Of a stretch of DNA of 33,635 bases, positions 24,001 through 33,616 are shown piece by piece. This stretch comes from Burkholderiales bacterium (GTDB lineage: Bacteria; Pseudomonadota; Gammaproteobacteria; Burkholderiales; Burkholderiaceae_E), in contig CANHUQ010000007.1 of assembly GCA_947463885.1 (NCBI GenBank), positions 1 to 33,635 of the forward strand, given 5' to 3'. The position numbers and the translations under genes are program-made. The number at the start of each line of letters is the position of its first letter. Position 1 is the stretch's first letter. Below the pieces are notes generated by a model, which did no database searches, was not told the DNA's origin, and saw nothing but the letters and a program-made list of their open reading frames with translations.

Positions 24001-25314
24001 ATGGATCTGTTGCTGCTGCTGCTCCTCATCGTGCTGAATGCACTGTTCGCGATGTCGGAGATGGCCGTGGTTTCCTCACGCAAAGCCAGGCTTCAGCGCA
24101 TGGCCGACGACGGCCATCCCGGTGCGCAGGCGGCCCAGGCTCTGCATGATGAACCAGGCGGATTTCTGTCCACCATTCAGGTCGGCATCACAACGATCGG
24201 TGTGCTGAGCGGTATTGTGGGTGAGGGCCTGATTGCCACGCCCATCGCGAAATGGCTCAGTCATTTCCCGCTGATCGAACCCTACGCAAAAGGCTTGTCG
24301 TTGGCGACGGCCGTCACAATCATCACCTTTCTTTCTGTGGTGATCGGCGAGCTCGTTCCGAAGAGACTCGCGCTACGTGCACCGGAGCGGATCGCGTCCA
24401 TTGTGGCCCGCCCGATGACCTGGTTCGCCCGGATCACTCGGCCGCTGGTGTGGACGCTGTCGTCTTCGAGCAACCTGCTTGTCAGGCTGCTCGGAGGACG
24501 CGGACAGGAAGAGCCCCCGGTGACCGACGACGAAATCAAGGTCCTGATGGAACAAGGGGCCGAGGCCGGTATCTTTCATGAGAGCGAACAGGCGATCGTC
24601 TCGAACGTGCTGCGCCTGGATGAGCAGCGCATCGGCGCCATCATGACGCCGCGCATGGACATTTACTCCATCGATCTCGATGATGGCGACGGCGCCGTGC
24701 GTGCGCAGATCGCCGAAAGCCCGCATGCGCGGGTCGTGGTCTGCCGTGGCGGGCTTGAACACATCCTGGGTGTATTGCGGGTCGGAGATCTGGTGGGCCC
24801 GGCCTTGCGGGGCGATCTGCTCAATGTGGAGCGTCACCTGTCTGCGCCGCTTTATCTTCCCGAGACCATCAGCACGACCCAACTGCTCGACACCTTTCGG
24901 CGCGAGCGCGTGCAGTTCGGGCTGATCGTCGATGAATACGGCGATCTGCAGGGCCTGGTCTCGCTCACCGATGTGCTGACCGCCATCGTGGGCGAATTGC
25001 CCGAGCCCGACGCGACCGGCGAGCTCGATGTCGTGCGCCGCGACGACGGCTCATGGCTGGTCGACGGCTCGGTGGGGCTGGAACGACTGAAGGCTGTCCT
25101 CGAAGTCGACGAACTGCCGGCCGAAGAAGAACGAAGCTTTCATACGGTTGGCGGCTTTGTCATGCATCGCCTCGGACGTATCCCGTCGGTGGCAGACCAT
25201 TTCGAGGCGGCTGGTTTCCGATTCGAAGTGGTCGACATGGACCGCAACCGGGTCGATAAAATTCTGGTGGCGCGCCTGCCCGAATCAGATGCTGATCTGA
25301 TCGAAACAAGCTAA
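24001..25314 (+). CDS. CNNM/CBS/CorC-HlyC domain membrane protein (hemolysin-like, TlyC family)
   Basis: This 437-residue protein starts with the CNNM (DUF21) membrane domain: MDLLLLLLLIVLNALFAMSEMAVVSSRKARLQRMADDG. It has a second and third helix region near 60-130 with the conserved VVIGELVPKRLALR. The cytoplasmic CBS pair follows (MTPRMDIYSIDLDD, then FGLIVDEYGDLQGLVSLTDVLTAIVGELPEPD), and a C-terminal CorC-HlyC domain (VGGFVMHRLGRIPSVAD.. FEVVDMDRNRVDKI). Family members are linked to Mg2+/Co2+ homeostasis or efflux; older 'hemolysin' names are not supported by activity. An upstream pyrimidine-rich GCTTTCCCCC makes the ribosome-binding site unclear. It is transcribed away from cls. Confidence 0.93.
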   Translation: MDLLLLLLLIVLNALFAMSEMAVVSSRKARLQRMADDGHPGAQAAQALHDEPGGFLSTIQVGITTIGVLSGIVGEGLIATPIAKWLSHFPLIEPYAKGLSLATAVTIITFLSVVIGELVPKRLALRAPERIASIVARPMTWFARITRPLVWTLSSSSNLLVRLLGGRGQEEPPVTDDEIKVLMEQGAEAGIFHESEQAIVSNVLRLDEQRIGAIMTPRMDIYSIDLDDGDGAVRAQIAESPHARVVVCRGGLEHILGVLRVGDLVGPALRGDLLNVERHLSAPLYLPETISTTQLLDTFRRERVQFGLIVDEYGDLQGLVSLTDVLTAIVGELPEPDATGELDVVRRDDGSWLVDGSVGLERLKAVLEVDELPAEEERSFHTVGGFVMHRLGRIPSVADHFEAAGFRFEVVDMDRNRVDKILVARLPESDADLIETS

Positions 25315-25438
25315 GCGCAACGCTTTGAAGGATTGGCTCATATCGGGCTGCGGCTTCGGCGTCTGCAGGCCGTGAACGGTATGATCGTTGGCGTACCGGC
25401 CGCATGGCTGACGCACTGCCTCTGAAGGGAGATCTGCC

Positions 25439-26419
25439 TTGTTTCGCATGCATTCCATTTGCCTTGCGCTGTGGCGCGCGACCGGCCTGTTGGCGCTGTG
25501 CCTGACCACAGGGTTGCCCGCTCAGGCCCATGCACAGATCGACACCCTGAAGGTGATGATCGGGGCGAATCCGGGCGGTGGGTTCGATCAGACCGGTCGT
25601 GGCATTGCAGCCGCCATGCAATCGGCCGGCACGATCCGCAATGCCACCTTCGAGAATAAGGGCGGTGCAGGTGGAGCGATCGGTCTAGCGCATTTCGTGA
25701 ATACTGAAAAAGGCAACCCGAATGCGATGGTGGTCACGGGCGCCGTGATGGTCGGTGGCATCGAGATGAGTCGCTCGCCGGTGTCGCTGCGCAACGCCAC
25801 GCCCATCGCCAGGCTGTTTGCAGACACGATGATTCTGGTAGTCCCTGCCCAATCGAAAATTCAGTCCGTGGCCGATCTGATCACGCAACTCAAGGCCAAC
25901 CCCGGATCGGTGTCCTGGGGAGGCGGCTCCCGAGGTTCGATCGATCACATCCTGACAGGACTGATCGCCAAGGAAGCGGGTATTGAGCCCGCGCGCATCA
26001 ACTACATTCCGTTCGCCGGCGGCGGCGAGGCCACGGCCGCCATTTTGGGCAACCAGGTGACGGTCGGGCTGGCGGGCGTATCGGAATTCCTGCCCTTCGT
26101 CAAAGACGGCAAGATGCGCGCGCTCGCTGTGTCATCGAGCTTCCCCGTTCAGGGGATCCGCCCGCTGAAAGAACAGGGGTTGAACGTCGAAATCTACAAC
26201 TGGCGCGGCGTTTACGGGGCGCCAGGCATCACCAATGAGCAACAGAAAACGCTGATCGATGCGGTGGTCAAAGCCACTCAAACAACCCAATGGAAAGAGA
26301 CACTGGCCCGCAATGAATGGGCCCCGTTTCTGCAGACCGGGCCGGAGTTCGGCACCTTCGTAGAGTCGGAGTCCAAGCGGCTGGGAGCGATCCTACGCGA
26401 GCTAGGTCTGGCCAAGTGA
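25439..26419 (+). CDS. tctC: Tripartite tricarboxylate transporter periplasmic receptor TctC
   Basis: This 326-residue Bug-family receptor precedes tctB and tctA, so it is the cognate binding protein of a TTT carrier. The start TTG 25439 is favoured because AGGGAG lies 7 bases upstream; ATG 25448 is 16 bases from it. The signal peptide contains RATGLLALCLTTGLPAQAHAQ with cleavage near residue 33. The mature part has LKVMIGANPGGGFDQTGRGI, ATFENKGGAGGAIG and INYIPFAGGGEATAAILGNQVTVGLAGVSE, as in TctC. The ligand (citrate, another carboxylate or an aromatic acid) cannot be read. A weak TATGAT at 25380-25385 could be its -10. Confidence 0.94.
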   Translation: MFRMHSICLALWRATGLLALCLTTGLPAQAHAQIDTLKVMIGANPGGGFDQTGRGIAAAMQSAGTIRNATFENKGGAGGAIGLAHFVNTEKGNPNAMVVTGAVMVGGIEMSRSPVSLRNATPIARLFADTMILVVPAQSKIQSVADLITQLKANPGSVSWGGGSRGSIDHILTGLIAKEAGIEPARINYIPFAGGGEATAAILGNQVTVGLAGVSEFLPFVKDGKMRALAVSSSFPVQGIRPLKEQGLNVEIYNWRGVYGAPGITNEQQKTLIDAVVKATQTTQWKETLARNEWAPFLQTGPEFGTFVESESKRLGAILRELGLAK

Positions 26420-26456
26420 TGTCATCGGGTTCACTCGGACACCACAGCCGACAGCA

Positions 26457-26960
26457 ATGAAAGCCAGCGCGCTGAGCGTGGCGGCCGCGGTGATTGCCGG
26501 TGCTGCGGTCTTTGCGATCGGTGCCTCGTTCATTGACGGTGACGCAGGGTATTCAGGACTGTCCCCGCGGTTCCTGCCGACCCTGGTTGCAGTGGGGCTG
26601 GCCACCTGTGGAGCTCTGCTGGGTGTCGAGGCCCTGCGCTCCAGGGCTGCGCATGTGCCAGACCGATCAGACGGCACAGGCGCCTCAGTGTTCCCACGCC
26701 TGAAACAAGGCCAGGTATATGACCCGGTCCGGAACCTCGCCTGGGTGGTCTGCGGGCTGGTGTTTCATCTCGTGACGATCGGCTACATCGGGTTCGTCGC
26801 TGCCAGTGTGGTGCTGATGGTGTGCGTGGCGCGCGGCTACGGCAGCCAGCGCGCCTTGCGAGACGCCGGCGTCGCACTGGCTCTGGCGCTACCGGTCTGG
26901 CTGCTCTTTTCCAAAGTGATCGGCGTCTCGTTGCCGTTGTGTCCGGTGCTGGGCCTGTGA
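26457..26960 (+). CDS. tctB: Tripartite tricarboxylate transporter small membrane subunit TctB
   Basis: This 167-residue protein has four hydrophobic helices in the usual TctB arrangement: an N-terminal one ([17 protein letters not shown]), the conserved [25 protein letters not shown], then [24 protein letters not shown] and a last pair ending [22 protein letters not shown]. The final SLPxxP..L is typical of TctB. It has no clear ribosome-binding site, and lies 37 bases after tctC. Its TGA overlaps the GTG start of tctA by four bases (GTGA). Confidence 0.93.
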   Translation: MKASALSVAAAVIAGAAVFAIGASFIDGDAGYSGLSPRFLPTLVAVGLATCGALLGVEALRSRAAHVPDRSDGTGASVFPRLKQGQVYDPVRNLAWVVCGLVFHLVTIGYIGFVAASVVLMVCVARGYGSQRALRDAGVALALALPVWLLFSKVIGVSLPLCPVLGL

Positions 26961-28465
26961 TCGAGACGCTCAATGCCCTGATGGGAGGGTTCGCCGCCGC
27001 GATCTCGCCTGTCAATCTCGCCTGGGCACTTGCGGGTTGTTTCATCGGCACGGCCATCGGCGTGCTGCCGGGAATCGGCCCGGCACTCACGGTCGCGATG
27101 CTGCTGCCGCTGACCGCCAAAGTCGAACCGACTGCTGCGTTGATCCTGTTCGCAGGGGTGTACTACGGTGCCATGTTCGGGGGCTCCACTACCTCGATAC
27201 TGATGAACACGCCCGGCGAGTCAGCCACCATGGTGACCGCTATGGAAGGCAACGCTATGGCCCGCAATGGCCGCGCCGGGCCAGCCCTGGCCACTGCAGC
27301 CATCGGGTCCTTCGTGGCCGGCACACTGGCCACCTTGCTGCTGACGCTGTTTGCGCCCGTCATGGCGCAATTCGCCTTGAGCTTCGGTCCCGCCGAGTAC
27401 TTCATGATCATGGCGCTCGCCTTCACAATGGTGTCAGCGGTGATCGGTGCGTCCCTCCTGCGCGGCATGACGAGTCTGTTCGTCGGGCTGGGCATTGGCC
27501 TCATCGGCATTGATCCGGTCTCAGGGGTGGTGCGCTTCACAGCAGGCATCCCGGAGCTGTACGACGGCATTGATGTGGTCGTGGTGGCCGTCGGACTGTT
27601 CGCAGTGGGAGAAGCCTTGCATGGTGTACTCGGGCCCACTCAAGCAAGCACCATGAACCGGATGAGTTCCACGCGCATGAGCGCGACAGACTGGCGTCGA
27701 TCCGTGCCTGCGTGGCTGCGCGGCACCGCCATTGGATTTCCATTTGGACTGATTCCCGCTGGCGGCGCGGAGATTCCCACCTTCCTTTCATACGCCACCG
27801 AAAAAAAGCTGTCTCGTCATCCGGATGAATTCACGCCCAATGGCGGTCCAGGCGCGATTGAGGGTGTTGCGGGCCCCGAGGCTGCAAACAACGCGACGGT
27901 GACCGCTGCGCTGGCCCCACTGCTGACGCTCGGTATTCCCACCTCTGCCACGACCGCGATCCTGCTGGCGGCGTTCCAGAACTACAACCTGCAACCTGGT
28001 CCGACACTGCTGCAAACCTCAGGCCCGCTGGTCTGGACGCTGATCGCCTCGCTGTATATCGGTAACGTGATGCTGCTGGTGCTGAACCTGCCGCTGATCG
28101 GAATCTGGGTGAAGGTGCTGCGCATCCCGCAGCCGCTGCTATACGGCGGCATCTTGGTCTTCGCAGGGCTCGGTGCTTACAGCCTGCGTCAATCCTGGTT
28201 CGACCTGCTGCTGCTGCTGATCATCGGGCTCGCAGGCCTTGCGATGCGCAGGCATCAGTTCCCGGTGGCACCAGTGCTGATCGGCATGATCCTGGGCCCA
28301 ATGGCCGAAAAACAGCTGCGCAATGCACTGGCCATCGCGCAAGGCGACTGGACGGTGTTTCTGACCCGACCGCTATCGCTCGTCATACTGTGCGTGATCG
28401 TGGCGGTCCTGGTGCTGCCGCGGCTGGCGTGGCTCAGGCGTGAGCCCACGCCGCTTGCACGGTGA
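26957..28465 (+). CDS. tctA: Tripartite tricarboxylate transporter large membrane subunit TctA
   Basis: The open frame extends upstream to 26822 but the overlap with tctB and family length favour GTG 26957, giving 502 residues. About twelve helices are seen. Family motifs are [30 protein letters not shown] near the N-terminus, [30 protein letters not shown], the cytoplasmic loop [25 protein letters not shown] and [14 protein letters not shown]. This subunit forms the transport path for the TctC-bound ligand with Na+/H+ coupling. The start overlaps the tctB stop by four bases. The TGA overlaps the next ATG by one base (TGATG). Confidence 0.95.
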   Translation: MIETLNALMGGFAAAISPVNLAWALAGCFIGTAIGVLPGIGPALTVAMLLPLTAKVEPTAALILFAGVYYGAMFGGSTTSILMNTPGESATMVTAMEGNAMARNGRAGPALATAAIGSFVAGTLATLLLTLFAPVMAQFALSFGPAEYFMIMALAFTMVSAVIGASLLRGMTSLFVGLGIGLIGIDPVSGVVRFTAGIPELYDGIDVVVVAVGLFAVGEALHGVLGPTQASTMNRMSSTRMSATDWRRSVPAWLRGTAIGFPFGLIPAGGAEIPTFLSYATEKKLSRHPDEFTPNGGPGAIEGVAGPEAANNATVTAALAPLLTLGIPTSATTAILLAAFQNYNLQPGPTLLQTSGPLVWTLIASLYIGNVMLLVLNLPLIGIWVKVLRIPQPLLYGGILVFAGLGAYSLRQSWFDLLLLLIIGLAGLAMRRHQFPVAPVLIGMILGPMAEKQLRNALAIAQGDWTVFLTRPLSLVILCVIVAVLVLPRLAWLRREPTPLAR

Positions 28466-30195
28466 TGCCTGCAAACGCTGCGCCGCCCATCCCCCATTTC
28501 GCCCGACGCGTCTGGGGACTGATTGCACCGTATTTTCGCGGTCAGGCCCGATGGGCGGCCATCGCTTTGCTGACGGGTGTTGTTGCGCTAAACCTGATCA
28601 CGGTCTGGGTCGATGTGCTGCTCAACGATTTTCAGCGCGATTTTTTCAACGCGCTCGAGAGCCGCGATGAAGCCGCCTTTCGCGAGCAATTGTGGCGCTT
28701 CAGCGGGCTGGCATTTGCGTTCATCCTGGTGGCGGTCTACAAGTTTCATCTCACGCAGCTCTTTGAGCTGCGCTGGCGCACTTGGCTGACGCAACGCTTT
28801 CTGGACGGCTGGATGTCGCATCGGGCTTACTACGCGATGGAGCTCGCCGGCACGCCTACCGACAACCCCGACCAGCGCATGGCAGAGGACATTCGGCTGT
28901 TCACCGAATACACCGTCTCACTGTCCATGGGCTTACTCAACGCGTTAGTCACCCTGGCCTCTTTCGTCACGATCTTGTGGGCCGTCTCAGGTCCGCTGTC
29001 GGTCACGCTCGGGTCGACCGAGATCTCGATCCCCGGGTACATGGTCTGGGTGGCGCTCGGGTACGCCTTACTGGGCAGTTGGCTGTCTCACCGGATCGGC
29101 AAACCCCTGATCGGACTGAATGTGGCGCAGCAAAGACTGGAGGCCGATTTTCGCTATGGTCTGATTCGGGTGCGCGAGCATGCCGAGAGCATCGCCCTCT
29201 TTCGGGGGGAAGCCTCGGAAACCTCGGGACTGCTCCAACGCTTCGGCGAGGTCGTCGCTAACTATTGGGCCTTGGTGAAAGCGCAAAAGCGACTGATCTG
29301 GACGCAAAGCCTGTATGCGCAAATGGCCGTGATCTTTCCCTTCGTGGTGGCAGCCCCCCGCTACTTTCACGGGCCGCTGAAACTGGGTGATCTGATGCAG
29401 ATCGCCAATGCGTTCGGGCAAGTGCAGTCGGCGCTGTCCTGGTTTGTGAACGCCTATGCAAATCTGGCCAGCTGGCGCGCCACAGCCGAGCGGCTGCTGA
29501 CTTTCGAAGACGCCATCGCACAAAGCGGGCTGACCGCCACGCAAGGACTGCGCACCACGGTAGGCGAAACGCCCGCACTGCACGATGTGCGGCTCGATAC
29601 GCCTGGGGGTCGGCCGATCGTGGCACGCACCCGTCTGGCGATCAGCGCTGGCGAACGAGTCCTGCTCAGCGGCCCATCGGGCAGCGGGAAGAGCACGCTT
29701 TTTCGTGCGCTGGCGGGTATTTGGCCCTATGGAGATGGCCGCACCCAGCACCCGCAACAGGGCGTGCTGTTTTTGCCCCAGCGCCCCTACCTGCCCCATG
29801 GCAGTCTGCGCGCCTGTGTGAGCTATCCGGGGGCTGTGGGCGATTTCACTGACACGCAGCTGACCCGCGCGCTGCAGGACTGTCGGCTGCCGCAGCTGAT
29901 CTCCCGGTTGGATGAAGTGGCGACCTGGGACCGTCAGCTGTCACCGGGCGAACAGCAGCGATTGGCGTTTGCGCGCGCGATACTCAATGCACCGACATGG
30001 CTCTTCCTGGACGAGGCGACCGCATCGCTTGATGAAGCGACCGGGTCAGCCCTGTATGCGCTGTTGATCGAGCGTCTACCGCAGAGCGCCCTGATCAGCA
30101 TTGCGCATGACGCCTATCTGAGCCGTTTTCATTCACGGCATATTCGGCTGCACCCCGGTGAGCACGGGGCCATCCTGACTGAAACCGTTGCATGA
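28465..30195 (+). CDS. SbmA/YddA-like ABC transporter (fused permease and ATPase)
   Basis: This 576-residue half-transporter (ATG 28465; GTG 28462 is also possible) has a membrane domain (ABC_membrane_2 type) at about 15-350 with GLIAPYFRGQARWAAIALL, VYKFHLTQLFELRWRTWLT and the SbmA/BacA-like region DNPDQRMAEDIRLFTEYT. The nucleotide-binding domain has Walker A GPSGSGKST at 403-411, signature LSPGEQQRLAFARA at 492-505 and Walker B with Glu (WLFLDEATASLDE) near 512. The family includes YddA and the mycobacterial cobalamin/antimicrobial peptide transporter Rv1819c; the direction and substrate here are unknown. The start overlaps the tctA stop by one base. It is followed by glucokinase after 49 bases. 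Confidence 0.88.
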   Translation: MPANAAPPIPHFARRVWGLIAPYFRGQARWAAIALLTGVVALNLITVWVDVLLNDFQRDFFNALESRDEAAFREQLWRFSGLAFAFILVAVYKFHLTQLFELRWRTWLTQRFLDGWMSHRAYYAMELAGTPTDNPDQRMAEDIRLFTEYTVSLSMGLLNALVTLASFVTILWAVSGPLSVTLGSTEISIPGYMVWVALGYALLGSWLSHRIGKPLIGLNVAQQRLEADFRYGLIRVREHAESIALFRGEASETSGLLQRFGEVVANYWALVKAQKRLIWTQSLYAQMAVIFPFVVAAPRYFHGPLKLGDLMQIANAFGQVQSALSWFVNAYANLASWRATAERLLTFEDAIAQSGLTATQGLRTTVGETPALHDVRLDTPGGRPIVARTRLAISAGERVLLSGPSGSGKSTLFRALAGIWPYGDGRTQHPQQGVLFLPQRPYLPHGSLRACVSYPGAVGDFTDTQLTRALQDCRLPQLISRLDEVATWDRQLSPGEQQRLAFARAILNAPTWLFLDEATASLDEATGSALYALLIERLPQSALISIAHDAYLSRFHSRHIRLHPGEHGAILTETVA

Positions 30196-30244
30196 TGCGC
30201 GGGCAAGCCACCATCACGTGCCGACCCGGCCTGACCGTGACCCC

Positions 30245-31264
30245 ATGAACCTACCCGTGCCACAGCCCCTTCGTCGCGAGCACCTCGTCCTGGTGGCCGA
30301 TGTCGGCGGGACCTATCTGCGCCTGGGGCTGGCACGCAACCACGCACTGATTGCTCCCGCGAGTCATTTCGAGCGAGAGCGCTTTCCTGATCTGGAATCG
30401 GCATGCGCCCGTTTCCTGAACGAGCAGCCTGCAGGCGTACGCCCGGACGGCGCATCGATCGCAGCTGCGGGCCCGCTCAAGGATGGATGCATCGAGCTCA
30501 CGAACGCTGGCTGGCGTATCGAGCCGCTCAGGCTGGCATCGGCTATCGGGTTGCACCCGAGTCGCGTCAAGCTGCTCAACGATTTCGAAGCGATGGCCTG
30601 GGCATTGCCACAGCTCGAGTCACACGATCGTGCAGTCATTCCGGGAGGCGCATTCAGTCGGCGAGGCGACCCTGCACCCACGGGCCATCCACAGGGCCAT
30701 CAGGCGATCCTGGGGCCGGGCACGGGTCTGGGGGTGGCTGCTTTGCTGAAAACCGAGGCCGGATACAGGCCGCTGGCCACTGAAGGCGGCCATGCGAGCC
30801 TTGCACCCGAAACGCGCTTCGAACGTGTGGTCGCAGAGCGTGCGGTTCAACGCTATGGGCGCGCTTCCTGGGAGCGGGTGCTCAGCGGCCCCGGACTGGT
30901 CTTGCTGTACGAGGCCGCCCTGCATGACAGCGACGCACGCGCCACCCCGTCAATCGATCATCCCGGCAACGTCCTGCAAGCCTGTGTGCAAGGCGACGCC
31001 CACGCGCTGCTCGCTGCGCAGACGTTCGTTGCACTGCTGGGCGCCTTCGCCGGTGACCTTGCGCTGCTCTACAACGCAAGCGGCGGCATCACGGTGGGCG
31101 GGGGCATGATGGCCGCATTAGCACAGGCCGTCCCACTTGAGGGCATGCGCGAGCGCTTTGAGGCCAAGGGCCGATTCGCGCCATGGTTGCAGCAGATTCC
31201 ATTGCAGCGTGTCGTGACACCTTTCATGGAGCTGCGCGGCGCAGCGGCCGCCTACTGTCACTGA
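30245..31264 (+). CDS. glk: Glucokinase, Glk family
   Basis: This 339-residue protein is an E. coli Glk-type enzyme, not ROK: ADVGGTYLRLGLA (phosphate 1) at about 18-30, LNDFEAMAWAL with catalytic Asp near 113, GPGTGLGVAALL at about 157-168 and EGGHASLAP near 180. The C-terminal part has NASGGITVGGGM. It phosphorylates glucose to glucose-6-phosphate for the Entner-Doudoroff or pentose phosphate routes. ATG 30245 has no strong ribosome-binding site; upstream starts give an implausible His/Pro-rich head. Compared with E. coli Glk it has a GHPQGHQ insertion near 147-153. It lies 49 bases after the ABC transporter, so co-expression is possible but not shown. Confidence 0.93.
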   Translation: MNLPVPQPLRREHLVLVADVGGTYLRLGLARNHALIAPASHFERERFPDLESACARFLNEQPAGVRPDGASIAAAGPLKDGCIELTNAGWRIEPLRLASAIGLHPSRVKLLNDFEAMAWALPQLESHDRAVIPGGAFSRRGDPAPTGHPQGHQAILGPGTGLGVAALLKTEAGYRPLATEGGHASLAPETRFERVVAERAVQRYGRASWERVLSGPGLVLLYEAALHDSDARATPSIDHPGNVLQACVQGDAHALLAAQTFVALLGAFAGDLALLYNASGGITVGGGMMAALAQAVPLEGMRERFEAKGRFAPWLQQIPLQRVVTPFMELRGAAAAYCH

Positions 31265-31361
31265 GCCGCCTCAAGCCACCGAACGGCCTCAATGCCCTGT
31301 TGTCGCACAAGTCGCTGAAACCGCGCACCCGGGATCACCTGGCACATTCCGCAACGCGCCC

Positions 31362-31392
31362 CTGACAGGCGCGATCCTGATTGAATTAACAT
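31362..31392 (+). promoter_or_regulatory. Candidate sigma-70 promoter of the second old yellow enzyme
   Basis: CTGACA at 31362-31367 matches five of six positions of TTGACA. TAACAT at 31387-31392 matches four of six positions of TATAAT. The 19-base spacing is long. The predicted leader to ATG 31444 is about 45 bases. Confidence 0.35.
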
Positions 31393-31443
31393 GGTCCGAT
31401 CGCAGCGGTGCCGGTCAGGCATCGCGCCAAAAAGGGAGACTCC

Positions 31444-32592
31444 ATGGCTGCGCTCTTCACCCCGTTTACCCTGCGTTCGGTGACTCTGCCCAATCGGATC
31501 ATGATTTCTCCGATGTGCCAGTACTCGGCGCACGAAGGGTTTGCCAACGAGTGGCACACCGCCTACATCACGAAGGTGTCGCAGGGTCGCCCCGGCTGCG
31601 TGATGGTCGAAGTGAGCGTCGTTGAGAAACGCGGCCGCGGCACTTACGGCGATCTGGGCATCTGGGAAGACGGCCATATTGCCGGCATGCGCGCACTGGC
31701 CACCATCATCGAGAGCTATGGCGCCGTCCCGGCCATCCAGATCGGGCATGCAGGACGCAAGGTTTCAGCCCAACGGCCCTGGGAAGGCAACGGCCCCCTG
31801 GGCCCACGCGATGCTCGCGAACGCGGTGAACTGCCTTGGGTGGGGGTGGGCGCTTCGTCGCTACCGGTCGATGAGCGCTGGGTGCCGCCGCGCGAAGCCA
31901 CCGAAGCCGACCTTGACACCATGGTCGAGGCGTTTCGTCACGGTGCTCGCCGCGCAGTACAAGCCGGCTTCAAGCTGGTTGAACTGCACATGGCCCATGG
32001 CTATCTGCTCAACAGCTTTCTGTCGCCCATCGCCAATCAGCGCACCGATGCCTACGGCGGCAGCCTGGAAAATCGCATGCGCTTCCCGCTTCGGGTGGCT
32101 CAGGCCGTGCGCGAAGCGCTTGGCGCAGAGCTGCCGATGTCGGTGCGCTTGTCGGCAGTTGATGGGCTGGAGGGCGGCTGGACCATCGAGGACAGCATCG
32201 CCTTTTCTCATAAGCTGAAAGCGCTTGGTGTCGACATCATCGACTGCTCTTCGGGCGGCATCGCAGGCCCGGCCACGGCCGCCCGTGTGGCGGTGCCGCG
32301 CGGACCGGGCTACCAGGTGCCCTTTGCCGACGCCATTCGCCGTGCGGTCAACATCCCCACCATCGCCGTGGGCCTGATCACTGAGCCCGCGCACGCCGAA
32401 TCCATCCTCAACGAGGGCAAGGCAGACATCATCGCCATCGGACGGCAAGCGTTGCAGGACCCGAACTGGCCGCTCAATGCGGCGCTGGCCTTGGGAGTGG
32501 ATCCGCAATTCGATCGCTGGCCGGCGCAGTACGGCTGGTGGCTTGCGCGGCGCGCCGGCATTCCGCCGGCTCCGTGGCCTGGCAATCAGTGA
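31444..32592 (+). CDS. Old yellow enzyme family NAD(P)H:flavin oxidoreductase, class II (YqjM/XenA-like)
   Basis: ATG 31444 is preceded at 6 bases by GGGAGA; the product has 382 residues. The N-terminus reads MAALFTPFTLRSVTLPNRIMISPMCQYSAHEGF, with the intact flavin-modulating Cys near 25. Other marks are QIGHAGRK, HMAHGYLLNSFLSPIANQRTDAYGGSLENRMRF and the FMN phosphate loop AVGLIT..GRQAL. It would reduce enones, nitro compounds or similar electrophiles, with substrate unknown. It is paralogous to the OYE at 3181-4344 but unlike it keeps PMCQY. An aldo/keto reductase begins 13 bases after its stop, so the pair is probably co-transcribed. Confidence 0.94.
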   Translation: MAALFTPFTLRSVTLPNRIMISPMCQYSAHEGFANEWHTAYITKVSQGRPGCVMVEVSVVEKRGRGTYGDLGIWEDGHIAGMRALATIIESYGAVPAIQIGHAGRKVSAQRPWEGNGPLGPRDARERGELPWVGVGASSLPVDERWVPPREATEADLDTMVEAFRHGARRAVQAGFKLVELHMAHGYLLNSFLSPIANQRTDAYGGSLENRMRFPLRVAQAVREALGAELPMSVRLSAVDGLEGGWTIEDSIAFSHKLKALGVDIIDCSSGGIAGPATAARVAVPRGPGYQVPFADAIRRAVNIPTIAVGLITEPAHAESILNEGKADIIAIGRQALQDPNWPLNAALALGVDPQFDRWPAQYGWWLARRAGIPPAPWPGNQ

Positions 32593-32605
32593 GTTGGAGC
32601 AAGCC

Positions 32606-33616
32606 ATGAACTATCGCACCCTGGGCCGCAGTGGCCTGAGCGTGTCCTCCCTGTGCCTGGGGGCCATGATGTTCGGCGATCGCACCACCGAAGCCGACTC
32701 TGTCGAGATCATTGCGGCCGCCCGCGATGCGGGCATCAACTTCATCGATACCGCCGACGTCTACAAGCAAGGCGAGTCTGAACGCATCACTGGGCGCGCC
32801 ATTGCCTCCGAGCGCAACCGCTGGATCGTTGCCACCAAGGTGGGCAATGCCATGGGCGATGATCGCAACAGCCGCGGACTGTCACCGCGCTGGCTGCACA
32901 CCGCGATCGACGACTCCTTGCGCAGAATGGGCATGGACCACGTCGACATCTGGTACCTGCATCGCGAAGACCACGCCACGCCCCTGGCAGAAACCATCGG
33001 CGCCATCGCCGATATCGTGCGGGCTGGCAAGGTGCGTTACCTGGGCATTTCCAATCATCGGGCCTGGCGTATCGCCGAGATCGCAAGGCTCTGTCAGGAC
33101 GCGGGCATGCCCACACCGGCGGCCTGTCAGCCCTATTACAACGCCTTCAACCGCATGCCCGAAGTGGAGGTCCTGCCCGCCTGTGCGCACTACGGGATCG
33201 GCGTGGCCTCGTACTCGCCCGTGGCGCGTGGCGTGCTCGCCGGCAAATACAGGCCGGGTGAAGCCCCACCGACTGACTCTCGCGCAGCCCGCAAGGACCG
33301 GCGCATGATGCAAACCGAATGGCGCGATGAGTCCCTGGTTCTGGCCCAGCGAGTCGCTGAGTACGCTGCATCACGTGGCATGAGTGCTGCGCAGTTCGCG
33401 GTCAATTGGGTCTTGCACAACCGACTGATCAGCGCAGCGATCGTCGGTCCGCGCACGATGAAACAGATGGGCGAATATCTCGGTGCGCTCGAGCACCGCT
33501 TCAGCGCCGATGATGAAGCCTTCATTGACGGCATCGTGGCCACCGGCCATCCCTCCACGCCCGGTTACAACGATCCGGCCTACCCGATCGAAGGTCGCAT
33601 CCCCGCTGCGGCCTGA
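32606..33616 (+). CDS. Aldo/keto reductase
   Basis: The 336-residue product from ATG 32606 (GGAG 7 bases upstream) is a TIM-barrel NADPH-dependent reductase. The catalytic tetrad is intact: Asp near 48 (NFIDTADVY), Tyr near 53, Lys near 78 (IVATKVG) and His near 119 (YLHRED). The NADPH-binding C-terminus has IVGPRTMKQMGEYLGALE. Upstream reading frame to 32477 overlaps the OYE and is not used. As the second gene of the OYE-AKR pair it may reduce carbonyls from the same electrophiles. Substrate is unknown. Confidence 0.95.
   Translation: MNYRTLGRSGLSVSSLCLGAMMFGDRTTEADSVEIIAAARDAGINFIDTADVYKQGESERITGRAIASERNRWIVATKVGNAMGDDRNSRGLSPRWLHTAIDDSLRRMGMDHVDIWYLHREDHATPLAETIGAIADIVRAGKVRYLGISNHRAWRIAEIARLCQDAGMPTPAACQPYYNAFNRMPEVEVLPACAHYGIGVASYSPVARGVLAGKYRPGEAPPTDSRAARKDRRMMQTEWRDESLVLAQRVAEYAASRGMSAAQFAVNWVLHNRLISAAIVGPRTMKQMGEYLGALEHRFSADDEAFIDGIVATGHPSTPGYNDPAYPIEGRIPAAA

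Noticed and set aside
26822-26956. Upstream extension of the tctA frame
   Set aside because: It overlaps tctB in another frame and encodes an Arg-rich segment unlike TctA; GTG 26957 gives the normal length.
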